Shown: positions 52,972 to 61,016 of the stretch, in pieces | How the letters are laid out: every line of letters starts with the position of its first letter | How positions within the stretch are numbered: the first letter of the stretch is position 1 | NCBI RefSeq assembly: GCF_948329825.1 | Contig: NZ_CAOJCM010000002.1 | Span: 496,001-560,000, forward strand | Length of the DNA: 64,000 bases | Reading direction: 5' to 3' | Origin: Paenibacillus sp. JJ-100 | GTDB taxonomy: Bacteria; Bacillota; Bacilli; Paenibacillales; Paenibacillaceae | Notes under the pieces: generated by a model | Databases searched by the model: none | What the model saw: the letters and a program-made list of their open reading frames with translations, nothing else | What the model was told of the DNA's origin: nothing | Made by a program: the position numbers and the translations under genes

Positions 52972-53140
52972 GCTGAAATCTATCATTTCTTCGTAATGGT
53001 TGATGAGAGCCAGAATTCATAGACCTCTTTGGTCTAGGCACCTGTCTAGGCACGAATGCATATAGTGCTTCCAGAAAGAATGGACTGTTCCAGTTGAGAA
53101 GCAGATGCTTGATTCTTGGAACAGAAAGGAGTTGTAGGGA

Positions 53141-53881
53141 GTGCGTGTCGACGTTGTAGGAAATGTAAATGAAGTGCGTACGGTAGATCTGGAAGGTCGG
53201 AGTGTGGTCGTCATTGATGTTTTACGGACAACAAGCACGATTGTGACCGCTCTGGCTCATCATGCTGCAGGTGTTATCGCTACAGAGACCGTTCCGCAAG
53301 CCAAGCAGATGATAGTGGGGAACAGCATTCGTGGTGGGGAACGTTTTGACAAAAGAATAAACGGATTCGAGGTGGGGAATTCCCCCTATGAATATATGAG
53401 TAGCGACATTGCCCACAAAGTCATCATTCTTACTACGACGGATGGTACTAGAGCTCTCATCAAAGCATCCCGAGCGAGACATATTCTCGCAGGAGCTATG
53501 TTAAACGTTAGAGCCGTTGCTGCTGCTCTGTTAGAGCTGCAACGAAATGTACTATTACTGTGCGCTGGAGAGCAAGATGAATTTGCTCTGGAGGATGGCT
53601 TATGTGCTGGATATATTATTGAAGAATTGTACCGTCAGTCCAACTCTCCGCTTGAATTAAATGATCTTGGCATCATTCTGCATCAAGCTGTGTCTTCATG
53701 TCATGATCATATAGCCGATCTAATCCGAACATCATCCAGTGCAAGGAGACTGGATAAACTGGGGAAAATGCATGATGTTACCTACTGCTCTCAATTAAAT
53801 CTGCTGGATTGTGTGCCAGAGATGAGAGAAGGCTGTGAGTTAAAACCTTATCGTAAATTTCATAGAAGGCAGTATGTGTAA
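53141..53881 (+). CDS. comB: 2-phosphosulfolactate phosphatase family protein
   Basis: ComB family; archaeal ComB removes phosphate from 2-phosphosulfolactate in coenzyme M synthesis, whereas the role in bacilli is sulfolactate-related or unknown. The 246 residues show the magnesium-binding start (VVVIDVLRTTSTIVTAL), RGGERFDKRINGFEVGNSPYEY, LTTTDGTRAL, and the LLLCAGEQDEFALEDGLCAGYI segment. GTG start with GTAGGGAG directly upstream; AAAGGAG lies 13-14 nt upstream. It is divergent from spoIIIA. No comA, comC or sulfolactate gene is visible. Confidence 0.85.
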   Translation: MRVDVVGNVNEVRTVDLEGRSVVVIDVLRTTSTIVTALAHHAAGVIATETVPQAKQMIVGNSIRGGERFDKRINGFEVGNSPYEYMSSDIAHKVIILTTTDGTRALIKASRARHILAGAMLNVRAVAAALLELQRNVLLLCAGEQDEFALEDGLCAGYIIEELYRQSNSPLELNDLGIILHQAVSSCHDHIADLIRTSSSARRLDKLGKMHDVTYCSQLNLLDCVPEMREGCELKPYRKFHRRQYV

Positions 53882-53897
53882 ACGGTCATGGTAGAAC

Positions 53898-53941
53898 AGA
53901 AGAGGTGTACCGTTGCCCAGTGGCAACGATACACCTCTTCT
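53898..53941. terminator. Bidirectional terminator between comB and the aspartokinase gene
   Basis: AGAAGAGGTGTA and CGTTGCC pair with GGCAACG and TACACCTCTTCT around a CAGT loop, a 19-bp stem with one mismatch. It lies between convergent genes. Confidence 0.85.
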
Positions 53942-53958
53942 AATTTAGAACCTATTCG

Positions 53959-55212
53959 TTATCTGCGAACTTGCGGTCCACCAATTACTGCTTGCTCTGT
54001 CGCATCAAGATCATACGCTGTGTGTAAAGCTCTAATTACATCTTGAAGTTTCTCTCCATCAATAACGCAGGACACCTTGATCTCGGATGTGCTGACCATC
54101 TTGATGCTTACGCCTTCACCGGAGATTACTTTGAACATTTTAGCAGCTACACCTGGATGACTCACCATACCTGCACCAACGATTGAAATTTTAACCAGGT
54201 TTTCCTCGGAGGTCACTTCACGGTAAGGTAAACGGCTGTGCAAACCTTCAATGACATGTAGAGCTTTCTCACGATCAGACAGCGCAACCGAGAACGAAAA
54301 GTCTGCTTTGCCATCCTTCACTCCACTTTGTACGATGATATCTACATCTAGCTGCTCAGACGCCAATTCTCCAAATACTTCGGCGAGAACACCTGGAGCA
54401 TCCGGTACTCCCAAAATACTGATACGAGCGACGTTCTTATCATAAGCAATACCACTTACTACTACGCCTTGTTCCATTGCTGCTTCCTCCTTCACTACCG
54501 TTCCTTCATTATGGTTAAAGCTAGATCTTACAATTAGAGGTACACCGGAATGCTTCGCGTACTCAACCGCACGCGGGTGCAATACCGCCGCTCCCAAATT
54601 CGCAAGCTCCAGCATTTCGTCGTATGATATTTCTTTAAGTTTGCGTGCCACTTTCACGATCCTCGGATCTGTGGAATAGATCCCGTCCACATCCGTATAG
54701 ATTTCACAAGCATCAGCTTGAATGGCTGCTGCTAACGCTACAGCTGTTGTATCTGAACCGCCGCGCCCCAGGGTGGTAATCTCGCCCTCTTCCGTCATGC
54801 CTTGGAATCCCGCAACAATAACAATATTCCCTTCATCCAGAGCTGCTTTGACACGCTCAGGACGAATATCCTGAATCCGGGCTTTTCCATGCACTGGTTC
54901 TGTTCGGAAACCAGCTTGCCATCCTGTAAAGGACACAGCTTTGCGTCCAATAGCCTGAATTGCCATGGATAACAATGAGATGGAAATCTGTTCTCCAGTC
55001 GTAAGGAGCATATCCATTTCACGAGCAGGCAGATCACTGTTCAGTACTTTCGCCTGATCAATCAATTCATCCGTTGTATCTCCCATGGCCGAAACTACAA
55101 CAACACATTGATGTCCTTCATCCGCTTTTTCCACAACACGTCCGGCTACACGTTTCATACGTTCCGTATCGCCGACCGAGCTGCCCCCAAATTTCATGAC
55201 GTACAATGACAA
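53959..55212 (-). CDS. lysC: Aspartate kinase (ACT-domain, monofunctional)
   Basis: Phosphorylates aspartate, entry to lysine, diaminopimelate, threonine and methionine synthesis. Catalytic part: VMKFGGSSVGD at the start, TLGRGGSDTTAVALAAAI, and YTDVDGIYSTDPRIV. Two C-terminal ACT domains (ISILGVPDAPGVLAEVFGEL; ISIVGAGMVSHPGVAAKMF) bind effectors. An internal start could give a beta subunit, as in Bacillus LysC. Length 417. The start is TTG with AGGGAG ten nt upstream. Isozyme identity cannot be fixed by sequence. No lysine riboswitch precedes it. Confidence 0.9.
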   Translation of the reverse strand: MSLYVMKFGGSSVGDTERMKRVAGRVVEKADEGHQCVVVVSAMGDTTDELIDQAKVLNSDLPAREMDMLLTTGEQISISLLSMAIQAIGRKAVSFTGWQAGFRTEPVHGKARIQDIRPERVKAALDEGNIVIVAGFQGMTEEGEITTLGRGGSDTTAVALAAAIQADACEIYTDVDGIYSTDPRIVKVARKLKEISYDEMLELANLGAAVLHPRAVEYAKHSGVPLIVRSSFNHNEGTVVKEEAAMEQGVVVSGIAYDKNVARISILGVPDAPGVLAEVFGELASEQLDVDIIVQSGVKDGKADFSFSVALSDREKALHVIEGLHSRLPYREVTSEENLVKISIVGAGMVSHPGVAAKMFKVISGEGVSIKMVSTSEIKVSCVIDGEKLQDVIRALHTAYDLDATEQAVIGGPQVRR

Positions 55213-55333
55213 CGCAAATCCACTCCCTACCTTGTGCAGTATGCATCAATTGATATCTTTCGTCATTATTCTCTGCGAGAAATGACTTTAACCCAGTATA
55301 TTACGAAAGCGCCTGATAGGCTAATCTTTTTTC

Positions 55334-55370
55334 AAAAAAACCCTTTGCCAACTAGTCGGCAAAGGGTTTT
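55334..55370 (-). terminator. Terminator after efp
   Basis: AAAACCCTTTGCC pairs with GGCAAAGGGTTTT around GACTAGTT, followed by TTTT on the minus strand. Confidence 0.9.
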
Positions 55371-55403
55371 CCTCAAACGTTAGAGCTTACGTTTAGTTAC
55401 AAA

Positions 55404-55961
55404 TTACGCACGGGAAGAGTATTTACCTTCGCGCGTATCGATCAGAAGCACATCGCCCTCATTAATAAACAAAGGAACTTGTACATTCAATCCTGTTTCC
55501 AGTTTTGCGTTTTTCGTAGCACCTTGTGCAGTATTCCCTTTAACCCCTGGCTCAGTCTCTACCACTTTCAGTTCAACACTGGTAGGTAGATCAACACCCA
55601 GGATTTCACCTTGGTAGCTAACGATTTTCACGTTCATGTTCTCTTTCAGGAAGTTCAATTCCCACTCCAGCTGATCACTTGATAGCGTAAATTGATCGTA
55701 AGTCTCGTTATCCATAAACGTGTGCTCCGAACCGCTTGCATACAGGTAAGATACTCCACGGTTTTCGATAATTGCACGGCCAATCGTTTCACCTGCACGG
55801 AATGTACGCTCAACGGTGTTCCCGTTACGCAGGTTTTTCAATTTGGAACGTACGAATGCAGCACCTTTACCTGGTTTAACGTGTTGGAAATCAAGTACGG
55901 TAAAGATATCTCCATCTACTTCTACGGTCAAGCCTGTTTTAAAATCGTTAACTGAAATCAC
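55404..55961 (-). CDS. efp: Elongation factor P
   Basis: Ribosome factor that relieves stalling at polyproline. 185 residues in three domains: KOW-like start ([37 protein letters not shown]), an OB domain, and the C-terminal domain ending in [24 protein letters not shown]. The modified Lys would be in [11 protein letters not shown] start with GGAGGG eight nt upstream. It lies 39 nt downstream of pepQ as in Bacillus. Confidence 0.97.
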   Translation of the reverse strand: MISVNDFKTGLTVEVDGDIFTVLDFQHVKPGKGAAFVRSKLKNLRNGNTVERTFRAGETIGRAIIENRGVSYLYASGSEHTFMDNETYDQFTLSSDQLEWELNFLKENMNVKIVSYQGEILGVDLPTSVELKVVETEPGVKGNTAQGATKNAKLETGLNVQVPLFINEGDVLLIDTREGKYSSRA

Positions 55962-56000
55962 AAAAAATCCCTCCTGATATAATTAAAAATGTGTGGTATG

Positions 56001-57074
56001 TTAGCCAATAACGGTGAATTTCTTGTCAGATTTCGTTAAAATATGGATACCTGTCTCGGTAATCACAACGTCATCCTCAATTCGTACGCCGCCAAGTCCA
56101 TCAATGTAAATTCCCGGTTCAACCGTAACAACCATCCCAGGTTTCAATACATCATCGCTAAGCTTGGACAGTCGCGGAGCTTCATGAACTTCCATACCGA
56201 GGCCGTGGCCCGTGCTGTGTCCAAACTGTTCTCCATATCCATAGCCTGCAATGATATCCCGTGCAAGTGCATCCGCTTCCCGACCGGTCATACCTGGTTT
56301 CAAGTTCTCCAGCGTATGTAACTGTGCTTCCAAGACGATGTCATAAATCTTACGCAGTTCTGGTACAGGATTACCTGTTGCAATCGTACGTGTCAGATCG
56401 GAACAGTAACCATCCAGCAACGCACCGAAGTCAAATGTAATCAGTTCATCCTGACCGATCACCTTGCTGCTTGCTACACCATGTGGCATTGCAGAACGTT
56501 CACCTGAAGCGACAATCGTGTCAAAGGAAGAGCTTGTTGCTCCATGCTTGCGCATGAAAAATTCCATTTCTAGATCGACTTCACGTTCAGTCATGCCCGG
56601 TTTGACAAATTGCAAGACATGGCTAAACGTAGCGTCTGCCAAATCTGCAGCACGTTGCATCACTGCAATCTCTTCTGCATCCTTGAACATACGAAGCTGC
56701 TCCACAATGCCTGATACAGCTTTCAGTTTAACTGATTGCAACGTTTCTGCATAAGCAGCATGCGTACCAAACGTAACCGAATCCTGTTCAAAACCAACTT
56801 CATTAATATTCGCCGCTACCAGCAAATCACGAACAGAATCCATCGGTTTTACACCGTGCTCCACAACGTTAAAACCTTGGGCTTGCGAGGAAGCCTGTGC
56901 CATGTAACGGAAATCAGTAAGCAAATAAGCTTCCTGTTCAGTAATGAGCACATATCCTGCTGAGCCCGTAAATCCCGTCATATAGCGACGATTAATCGGA
57001 TTCGTAATCAGCATTGCTTTGAGTTCACGCCCGGCCATCGCCTCGCGTAACTTGTGTACTCGTTTGTTTTCCAT
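56001..57074 (-). CDS. Xaa-Pro aminopeptidase/dipeptidase (M24B, YqhT-like)
   Basis: Metallopeptidase removing residues before proline. N-terminal creatinase-like domain (LREAMAGRELKAMLITNPINRRYMTGFTGSAGYVL), then the pita-bread domain with metal ligands in ITFDFGALLDGYCSDLTRTI (Asp pair), FGHSTGHGLGMEVHEAP (His), VVTVEPGIYI and VRIEDDVVIT (Glu). 357 residues. Its place next to efp suggests joint handling of proline-rich peptides, though that is only association. Confidence 0.93.
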   Translation of the reverse strand: MENKRVHKLREAMAGRELKAMLITNPINRRYMTGFTGSAGYVLITEQEAYLLTDFRYMAQASSQAQGFNVVEHGVKPMDSVRDLLVAANINEVGFEQDSVTFGTHAAYAETLQSVKLKAVSGIVEQLRMFKDAEEIAVMQRAADLADATFSHVLQFVKPGMTEREVDLEMEFFMRKHGATSSSFDTIVASGERSAMPHGVASSKVIGQDELITFDFGALLDGYCSDLTRTIATGNPVPELRKIYDIVLEAQLHTLENLKPGMTGREADALARDIIAGYGYGEQFGHSTGHGLGMEVHEAPRLSKLSDDVLKPGMVVTVEPGIYIDGLGGVRIEDDVVITETGIHILTKSDKKFTVIG

Positions 57075-57113
57075 CGGTAACCCTTCTTTCTCTCACATTC
57101 CCGGGTTCCCGGC

Positions 57114-57557
57114 TCAGGTTAGTTTGTCCAGATGACGCACGAGAGCCAGCAATCCCAGTTCATAGCTTACTTCGCCAAATCCGGCAATCTGCCCGATCGT
57201 TTCTGCTGCAAGCACTGAATGATGTCTGAACGCTTCGCGTGCATGAATGTTGGATAGATGAACCTCCACGGTAGGAATTTTCACGGCGTTGATTGCATCA
57301 CGTATAGCATAGCTATAATGAGTAAACGCCCCGGCATTAAGCATAATTCCGTCTGCCTCACCCATTGCCGCATGAATGCGGTCAATAATGTCCCCTTCGT
57401 GGTTGGATTGATAAAAAGCGATGGAGACTCCCAGTTTCTCAGCCTGTCTGCGAATGTTGTCTTCAATATCCTTCAGACTAAGCGTTCCATAGATGCCAGG
57501 TTCACGAACACCAAGCATGTTCAGGTTCGGGCCATTGATCACAATAATTCGTTTCAC
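57114..57557 (-). CDS. aroQ: 3-dehydroquinate dehydratase, type II
   Basis: Third step of the shikimate route. The 147 residues carry IIVINGPNLNMLGVREPGIYG (active-site Asn, Arg, Tyr), FYQSNHEGDIIDRIH, INAGAFTHYSYAIRDA (His) and VEVHLSNIHAREAFRHHS. The GTG at 57557 has GGAGGGTGGAG upstream; ten codons further upstream are unsupported. It is B. subtilis yqhS in name and position. Confidence 0.95.
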   Translation of the reverse strand: MKRIIVINGPNLNMLGVREPGIYGTLSLKDIEDNIRRQAEKLGVSIAFYQSNHEGDIIDRIHAAMGEADGIMLNAGAFTHYSYAIRDAINAVKIPTVEVHLSNIHAREAFRHHSVLAAETIGQIAGFGEVSYELGLLALVRHLDKLT

Positions 57558-57634
57558 TGCTGCTCCACCCTCTCTGCAAATAACCAACTGCTATTTTAAC
57601 ACAGCCATCACTGGATTGAGAAGCTTTTTTGCGT

Positions 57635-58243
57635 CTAGGCCCCTGCATGCTCCGGTTCCCGTTTCCGTTCGTCCGTATACTCCATTGCTACAGTGTACCC
57701 AATGAACAGCCCCCAGAGTAGAAAGAAACAAATTTCTGTAAAAATTGAATCCCATGTTAACCGGTTCAACGGTTTCATCATACCTAGTTTGGGGCCTATC
57801 AGAACAAAGAGAATTATCCACCAGACAATCCCATACACCATACCGGGGAATGGTCCTTTTAATTTTCGAATGGTATAGGTATATAGCAGCGAAGCCAAGA
57901 TGGAAAATACGATGAAACAAAGCCAGCCTGTCAAATGTCCTGCAGGAGTATATATAAACTTATGTTTAAAAAAAGGCTCTGCCAAAAAACCAACAGGTAC
58001 AACGGTAAAATGCAGAAGATGGAACAGCCAGTGGATACCACCCCAGATCAGCCCGGCAAAGAACCCCAGCTCCAGCGCAAAAGAAAACCGGTTCGTATAA
58101 TAGTGAGCATCCCCTTGCCTAGGAACGGAACGCCGTTCCATAGTTCCCTTATCACGTTCGTCCTTCCCCTTGCGCTGTTTATGACCATCAGTTTGTGCTT
58201 CGTGATTTTGATTTTTGATTACATCTTCATGGTTATTAGCCAT
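57635..58243 (-). CDS. yqhR: YqhR family membrane protein
   Basis: Membrane protein of unknown function, 202 residues. The first 45 residues are highly charged and His/Lys rich (NQNHEAQTDGHKQRKGKDERDK). Four hydrophobic segments follow: LELGFFAGLIWGGIHWLFHLL, GWLCFIVFSILASLLYTYTI, GMVYGIVWWIILFVLIGPKLG and EICFFLLWGLFIGYTVAM. AAGGGGA is ten nt before the ATG. Order is as in the Bacillus yqh region. Confidence 0.85.
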   Translation of the reverse strand: MANNHEDVIKNQNHEAQTDGHKQRKGKDERDKGTMERRSVPRQGDAHYYTNRFSFALELGFFAGLIWGGIHWLFHLLHFTVVPVGFLAEPFFKHKFIYTPAGHLTGWLCFIVFSILASLLYTYTIRKLKGPFPGMVYGIVWWIILFVLIGPKLGMMKPLNRLTWDSIFTEICFFLLWGLFIGYTVAMEYTDERKREPEHAGA

Positions 58244-58458
58244 TATCCATATCCCCTTCTTGGCAAGATCATTTCCTTCAACAATGCTAGATATTTCTTC
58301 ACAGTTCTAGGGCGTAGTATGTTCAAAATAGGACAATCTTAACAGCAACACTTGGCGATTCTCTCGAAAACTAGAAATTGCTCTCAAAATTCGATACAAT
58401 AAGGTTATAAACTGCCTTTCATTGTAGAGGCTTAGAACAGAATAGGAAGGTGAATAAT

Positions 58459-59451
58459 TTGCCTCAACAATCCAAGCCTGTCAGCTACGGGGGGCAAGCT
58501 GTCATCGAAGGCGTAATGTTTGGCGGTAAACACGTCAATGTTACTGCAGTTCGCAGAAAAGACGGCGAAATTACGTATCTGGAAGTTCCCAAGCAAGACA
58601 AGACCTGGGTCATGAAATTGCGGCGGATTCCTTTATTACGCGGAATTGTCAGCATTATAGATTCAAGTGTCAAGGGCAGTAAACATCTGAACTACTCTGC
58701 TGACGCTTATGCTGATGATGAACTGGAACCGGAAGAAAAAGCAAAACAACAAGAAAAACAAGGGTCCGGCTGGAGCCTTAGCATGATTATTGGTGTGACT
58801 GCTGTTGCGATTCTGTCCTTCCTTTTTGGTAAGGTTGTTCTGACACTGCTTCCTGTCGTGATCGAGGACTTCTTGTTTAAAAATGTATTCGAGAATCAAT
58901 TCCTGCATAATGTATTGGAAGGTGTCATCAAGCTGATTTTGTTACTTGCCTATCTATGGTTAATCTCTCAGACACCTATGATCAAACGTCTGTTCCAATA
59001 TCATGGGGCGGAGCATAAAGTGATTAGCGCATATGAAGCAGGAGAAGAACTGACACCTGAGAATGTACAGAAGTACAGCAGGCTCCATTACCGTTGTGGA
59101 AGCAGCTTCATCATGCTTACTGTTATTATCGGTATATTCCTATACTCCGTTTTCACATATGATAACCTGTGGGAACGAATGGGACAGCGTCTGCTCTTAT
59201 TGCCAGCCGTGCTGGGTATCTCTTTCGAGTTGCTGAAAATTACGAACTCACTTCGAGATATTCCTGTACTTCGCTATCTGGGATATCCAGGTCTGTGGCT
59301 ACAGTTGCTCACGACCAAAGAGCCTACCAATGCTCAAGTGGAAGTTTCCATCGCTTCATTTAACCGGATGCGTGAACTGGATGCCAAGCTCGCTAACGTG
59401 TCGACTGCAACTGAAGTTCCTGTAGCAACATTTGATCCTGTGAAAGGGTGA
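58459..59451 (+). CDS. yqhQ: DUF1385 domain membrane protein (YqhQ)
   Basis: 330-residue membrane protein of unknown function, found in most spore formers. It starts with the conserved SYGGQAVIEGVMFGG signature, followed by RRIPLLRGIVSIIDS. About five hydrophobic segments; the FQYHGAEHKVISAYE motif near residue 180 with His and Glu residues is strongly conserved and could bind metal. TTG at 58459 has AAGGTG six nt upstream; GTG three codons earlier is the alternative. Divergent from yqhR. Confidence 0.87.
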   Translation: MPQQSKPVSYGGQAVIEGVMFGGKHVNVTAVRRKDGEITYLEVPKQDKTWVMKLRRIPLLRGIVSIIDSSVKGSKHLNYSADAYADDELEPEEKAKQQEKQGSGWSLSMIIGVTAVAILSFLFGKVVLTLLPVVIEDFLFKNVFENQFLHNVLEGVIKLILLLAYLWLISQTPMIKRLFQYHGAEHKVISAYEAGEELTPENVQKYSRLHYRCGSSFIMLTVIIGIFLYSVFTYDNLWERMGQRLLLLPAVLGISFELLKITNSLRDIPVLRYLGYPGLWLQLLTTKEPTNAQVEVSIASFNRMRELDAKLANVSTATEVPVATFDPVKG

Positions 59452-59456
59452 ATGAT

Positions 59457-59795
59457 ATGAATAAGCAGGGTATTTTATTTTGGGCGTTGATTATTTTGGC
59501 TGCTTTTGGGCTGATCGGATTATTAGGCAGGCTGTCTTTGGCCAATATTCTCATCCCACTAATCGTGTTCGGAGTTGTGTTCCTGCTGTACAAATATCCA
59601 CCTGCTCGCTGGTCACGAAAAGCAAAAACACCGAAGATCAAACCTTCGGCGAAAACAATGGCTAAAATCAATGCGCAGCATAATGCTGCCACCAGAAAAA
59701 GCAGTTCGTCCAAAAAACGTAAGGAATACCCCTTCCAGGTTATTCAAGGACAAAAAGGTAAAAACAACGAAGAGGACATTCCCAAGTATCACTAA
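59457..59795 (+). CDS. Small membrane protein (position of YqhP)
   Basis: 112 residues with two membrane segments (GILFWALIILAAFGLIGLLG, then ILIPLIVFGVVFLLYKYP) and a basic tail (KKRKEYPFQVIQGQKGK). The ATG at 59457 has AAAGGG eight nt upstream, 6 nt after the yqhQ stop; it probably forms an operon with yqhQ. By position and topology it may correspond to B. subtilis YqhP, but I cannot confirm the homology. Confidence 0.7.
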   Translation: MNKQGILFWALIILAAFGLIGLLGRLSLANILIPLIVFGVVFLLYKYPPARWSRKAKTPKIKPSAKTMAKINAQHNAATRKSSSSKKRKEYPFQVIQGQKGKNNEEDIPKYH

Positions 59796-59847
59796 GTACC
59801 GATTCGTTGGTCAATCCACACGTTTATGATCAAAAAAAGTACCTTGT

Positions 59848-59878
59848 AAGCAATTCTCCATCAATAGGAGAATTGCTT
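59848..59878. terminator. Terminator between yqhP-like and patatin genes
   Basis: AAGCAATTCTCC/GGAGAATTGCTT, 12-bp stem with a 7-nt loop. T/A runs on both sides mean it may serve both convergent genes. Confidence 0.85.
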
Positions 59879-59885
59879 ATTTTGT

Positions 59886-60887
59886 TTATACAAGAACCGG
59901 CGGTGGTGAATCCGCCAGTTTCTTATGGTCTTCTTTTCGCTGCTTCTCTAGCTGCTCTTTATACATCTTCATATTCCATTCGTTAAAGAACTCCAACCCG
60001 GCCGACAAGCCCGCATGATATAAGTTCGTACTTTCTTGCATGGAAAGATTAAACTGGGTTGGTTTAATACCACGTGTTGGAATCTTTACGGTACGAAACC
60101 GGTTGATCTGCTCAATGTAACGTTCGTCATGTGCCGTCAGCATGGTCTCCACGAGTGCTTGTAGCATGGTTAGAGGCCCTTTGATTCGCGGGGGGTCCAC
60201 TTCAGTCTTGCCTACCATCTTGAAACCGACTACCGGAATGATATCTCCTCCTGATTCAGAGCGCTCTCCATCAAACAACCAGAGTGGGAAATTGCTGAGC
60301 AACCCACCATCTACCACATAAACAAACTGATCTTGGAAGGATAATCCACGGGACATGTTCGGTGATTTTCGAATAATGACGGGATCGAAGAAATAAGGGA
60401 TACTGCAACTCATACGTACCGCTTTGGCAACTTCCAGTTTAGTAGGCTCGATGCCAAATCGCCGGATATCATCGGGCAGCACTAGAATGTTTCCATTGGA
60501 TATATCGGAGGCTGTAATGAGCAACTTCCCCTGCGGCAAATCCCCAAACGTTCGTATTCCTTTCTGTGCAAGCATCTCGCGAATCCATGCTTCCAGCGCT
60601 TCGCCTGAATATAGTCCTTTTTTAAGAAATAGCCTTGCTGCTGGTCCAATCCAGCGTGTATTAAAAATGGGTGACCGTTGCAGCAACGAAGCAAAGGGTG
60701 TACTCTCAATAATCACTCTCATTTCTTCTGCTCGATAACCAGCTGCTAGAAGCGCAGCAACAATCGAACCGGATGATGTCCCAGCGACCCGATTGAACTT
60801 CATTCCGCAGTCTTGCGCTCCCTGTACAGCACCAGCAAGTGAGATCCCCTTAACCCCTCCACCTTCAAACACTCCATTAATTAACAC
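59886..60887 (-). CDS. yqhO: Patatin-like phospholipase family protein (YqhO)
   Basis: Putative lipid acyl hydrolase with Ser-Asp dyad. GVFEGGGVKGISLAGAV gives the oxyanion glycines, VAGTSSGSIVAALLAAG the GxSxG serine, and YVVDGGLLSN the DGG aspartate. About 333 residues. The GTG at 60887 directly follows the T-run of the preceding terminator, with GGGGG from that hairpin as the only ribosome site (8-nt spacer). A start further upstream would lie in the terminator. C-terminus is Lys/Glu-rich. Confidence 0.85.
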   Translation of the reverse strand: MLINGVFEGGGVKGISLAGAVQGAQDCGMKFNRVAGTSSGSIVAALLAAGYRAEEMRVIIESTPFASLLQRSPIFNTRWIGPAARLFLKKGLYSGEALEAWIREMLAQKGIRTFGDLPQGKLLITASDISNGNILVLPDDIRRFGIEPTKLEVAKAVRMSCSIPYFFDPVIIRKSPNMSRGLSFQDQFVYVVDGGLLSNFPLWLFDGERSESGGDIIPVVGFKMVGKTEVDPPRIKGPLTMLQALVETMLTAHDERYIEQINRFRTVKIPTRGIKPTQFNLSMQESTNLYHAGLSAGLEFFNEWNMKMYKEQLEKQRKEDHKKLADSPPPVLV

Positions 60888-60950
60888 AAAAAAAACCCCC
60901 GTTCTCCCAGGCAGACGTGCTTCTATTGCCACTGTATGAGAACGAGGGTT
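60888..60950 (-). terminator. Terminator after the GHL10 gene, abutting the patatin start
   Basis: AACCCTCGTTCTC pairs with GAGAACGGGGGTT across a 31-nt loop, then eight T on the minus strand. The last T borders the patatin GTG. Confidence 0.75.
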
Positions 60951-61016
60951 GTTTATATAACCATGATATGATGGAAAAGAGATTGAGATTGTATTTATAT
61001 CATTTCTTGTTGAAGT

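Noticed and set aside
55213..55333. Lysine riboswitch before the aspartokinase gene
   Set aside because: Only 120 nt to the efp terminator and no L-box core motifs; the space is too short for the ~170-nt aptamer.
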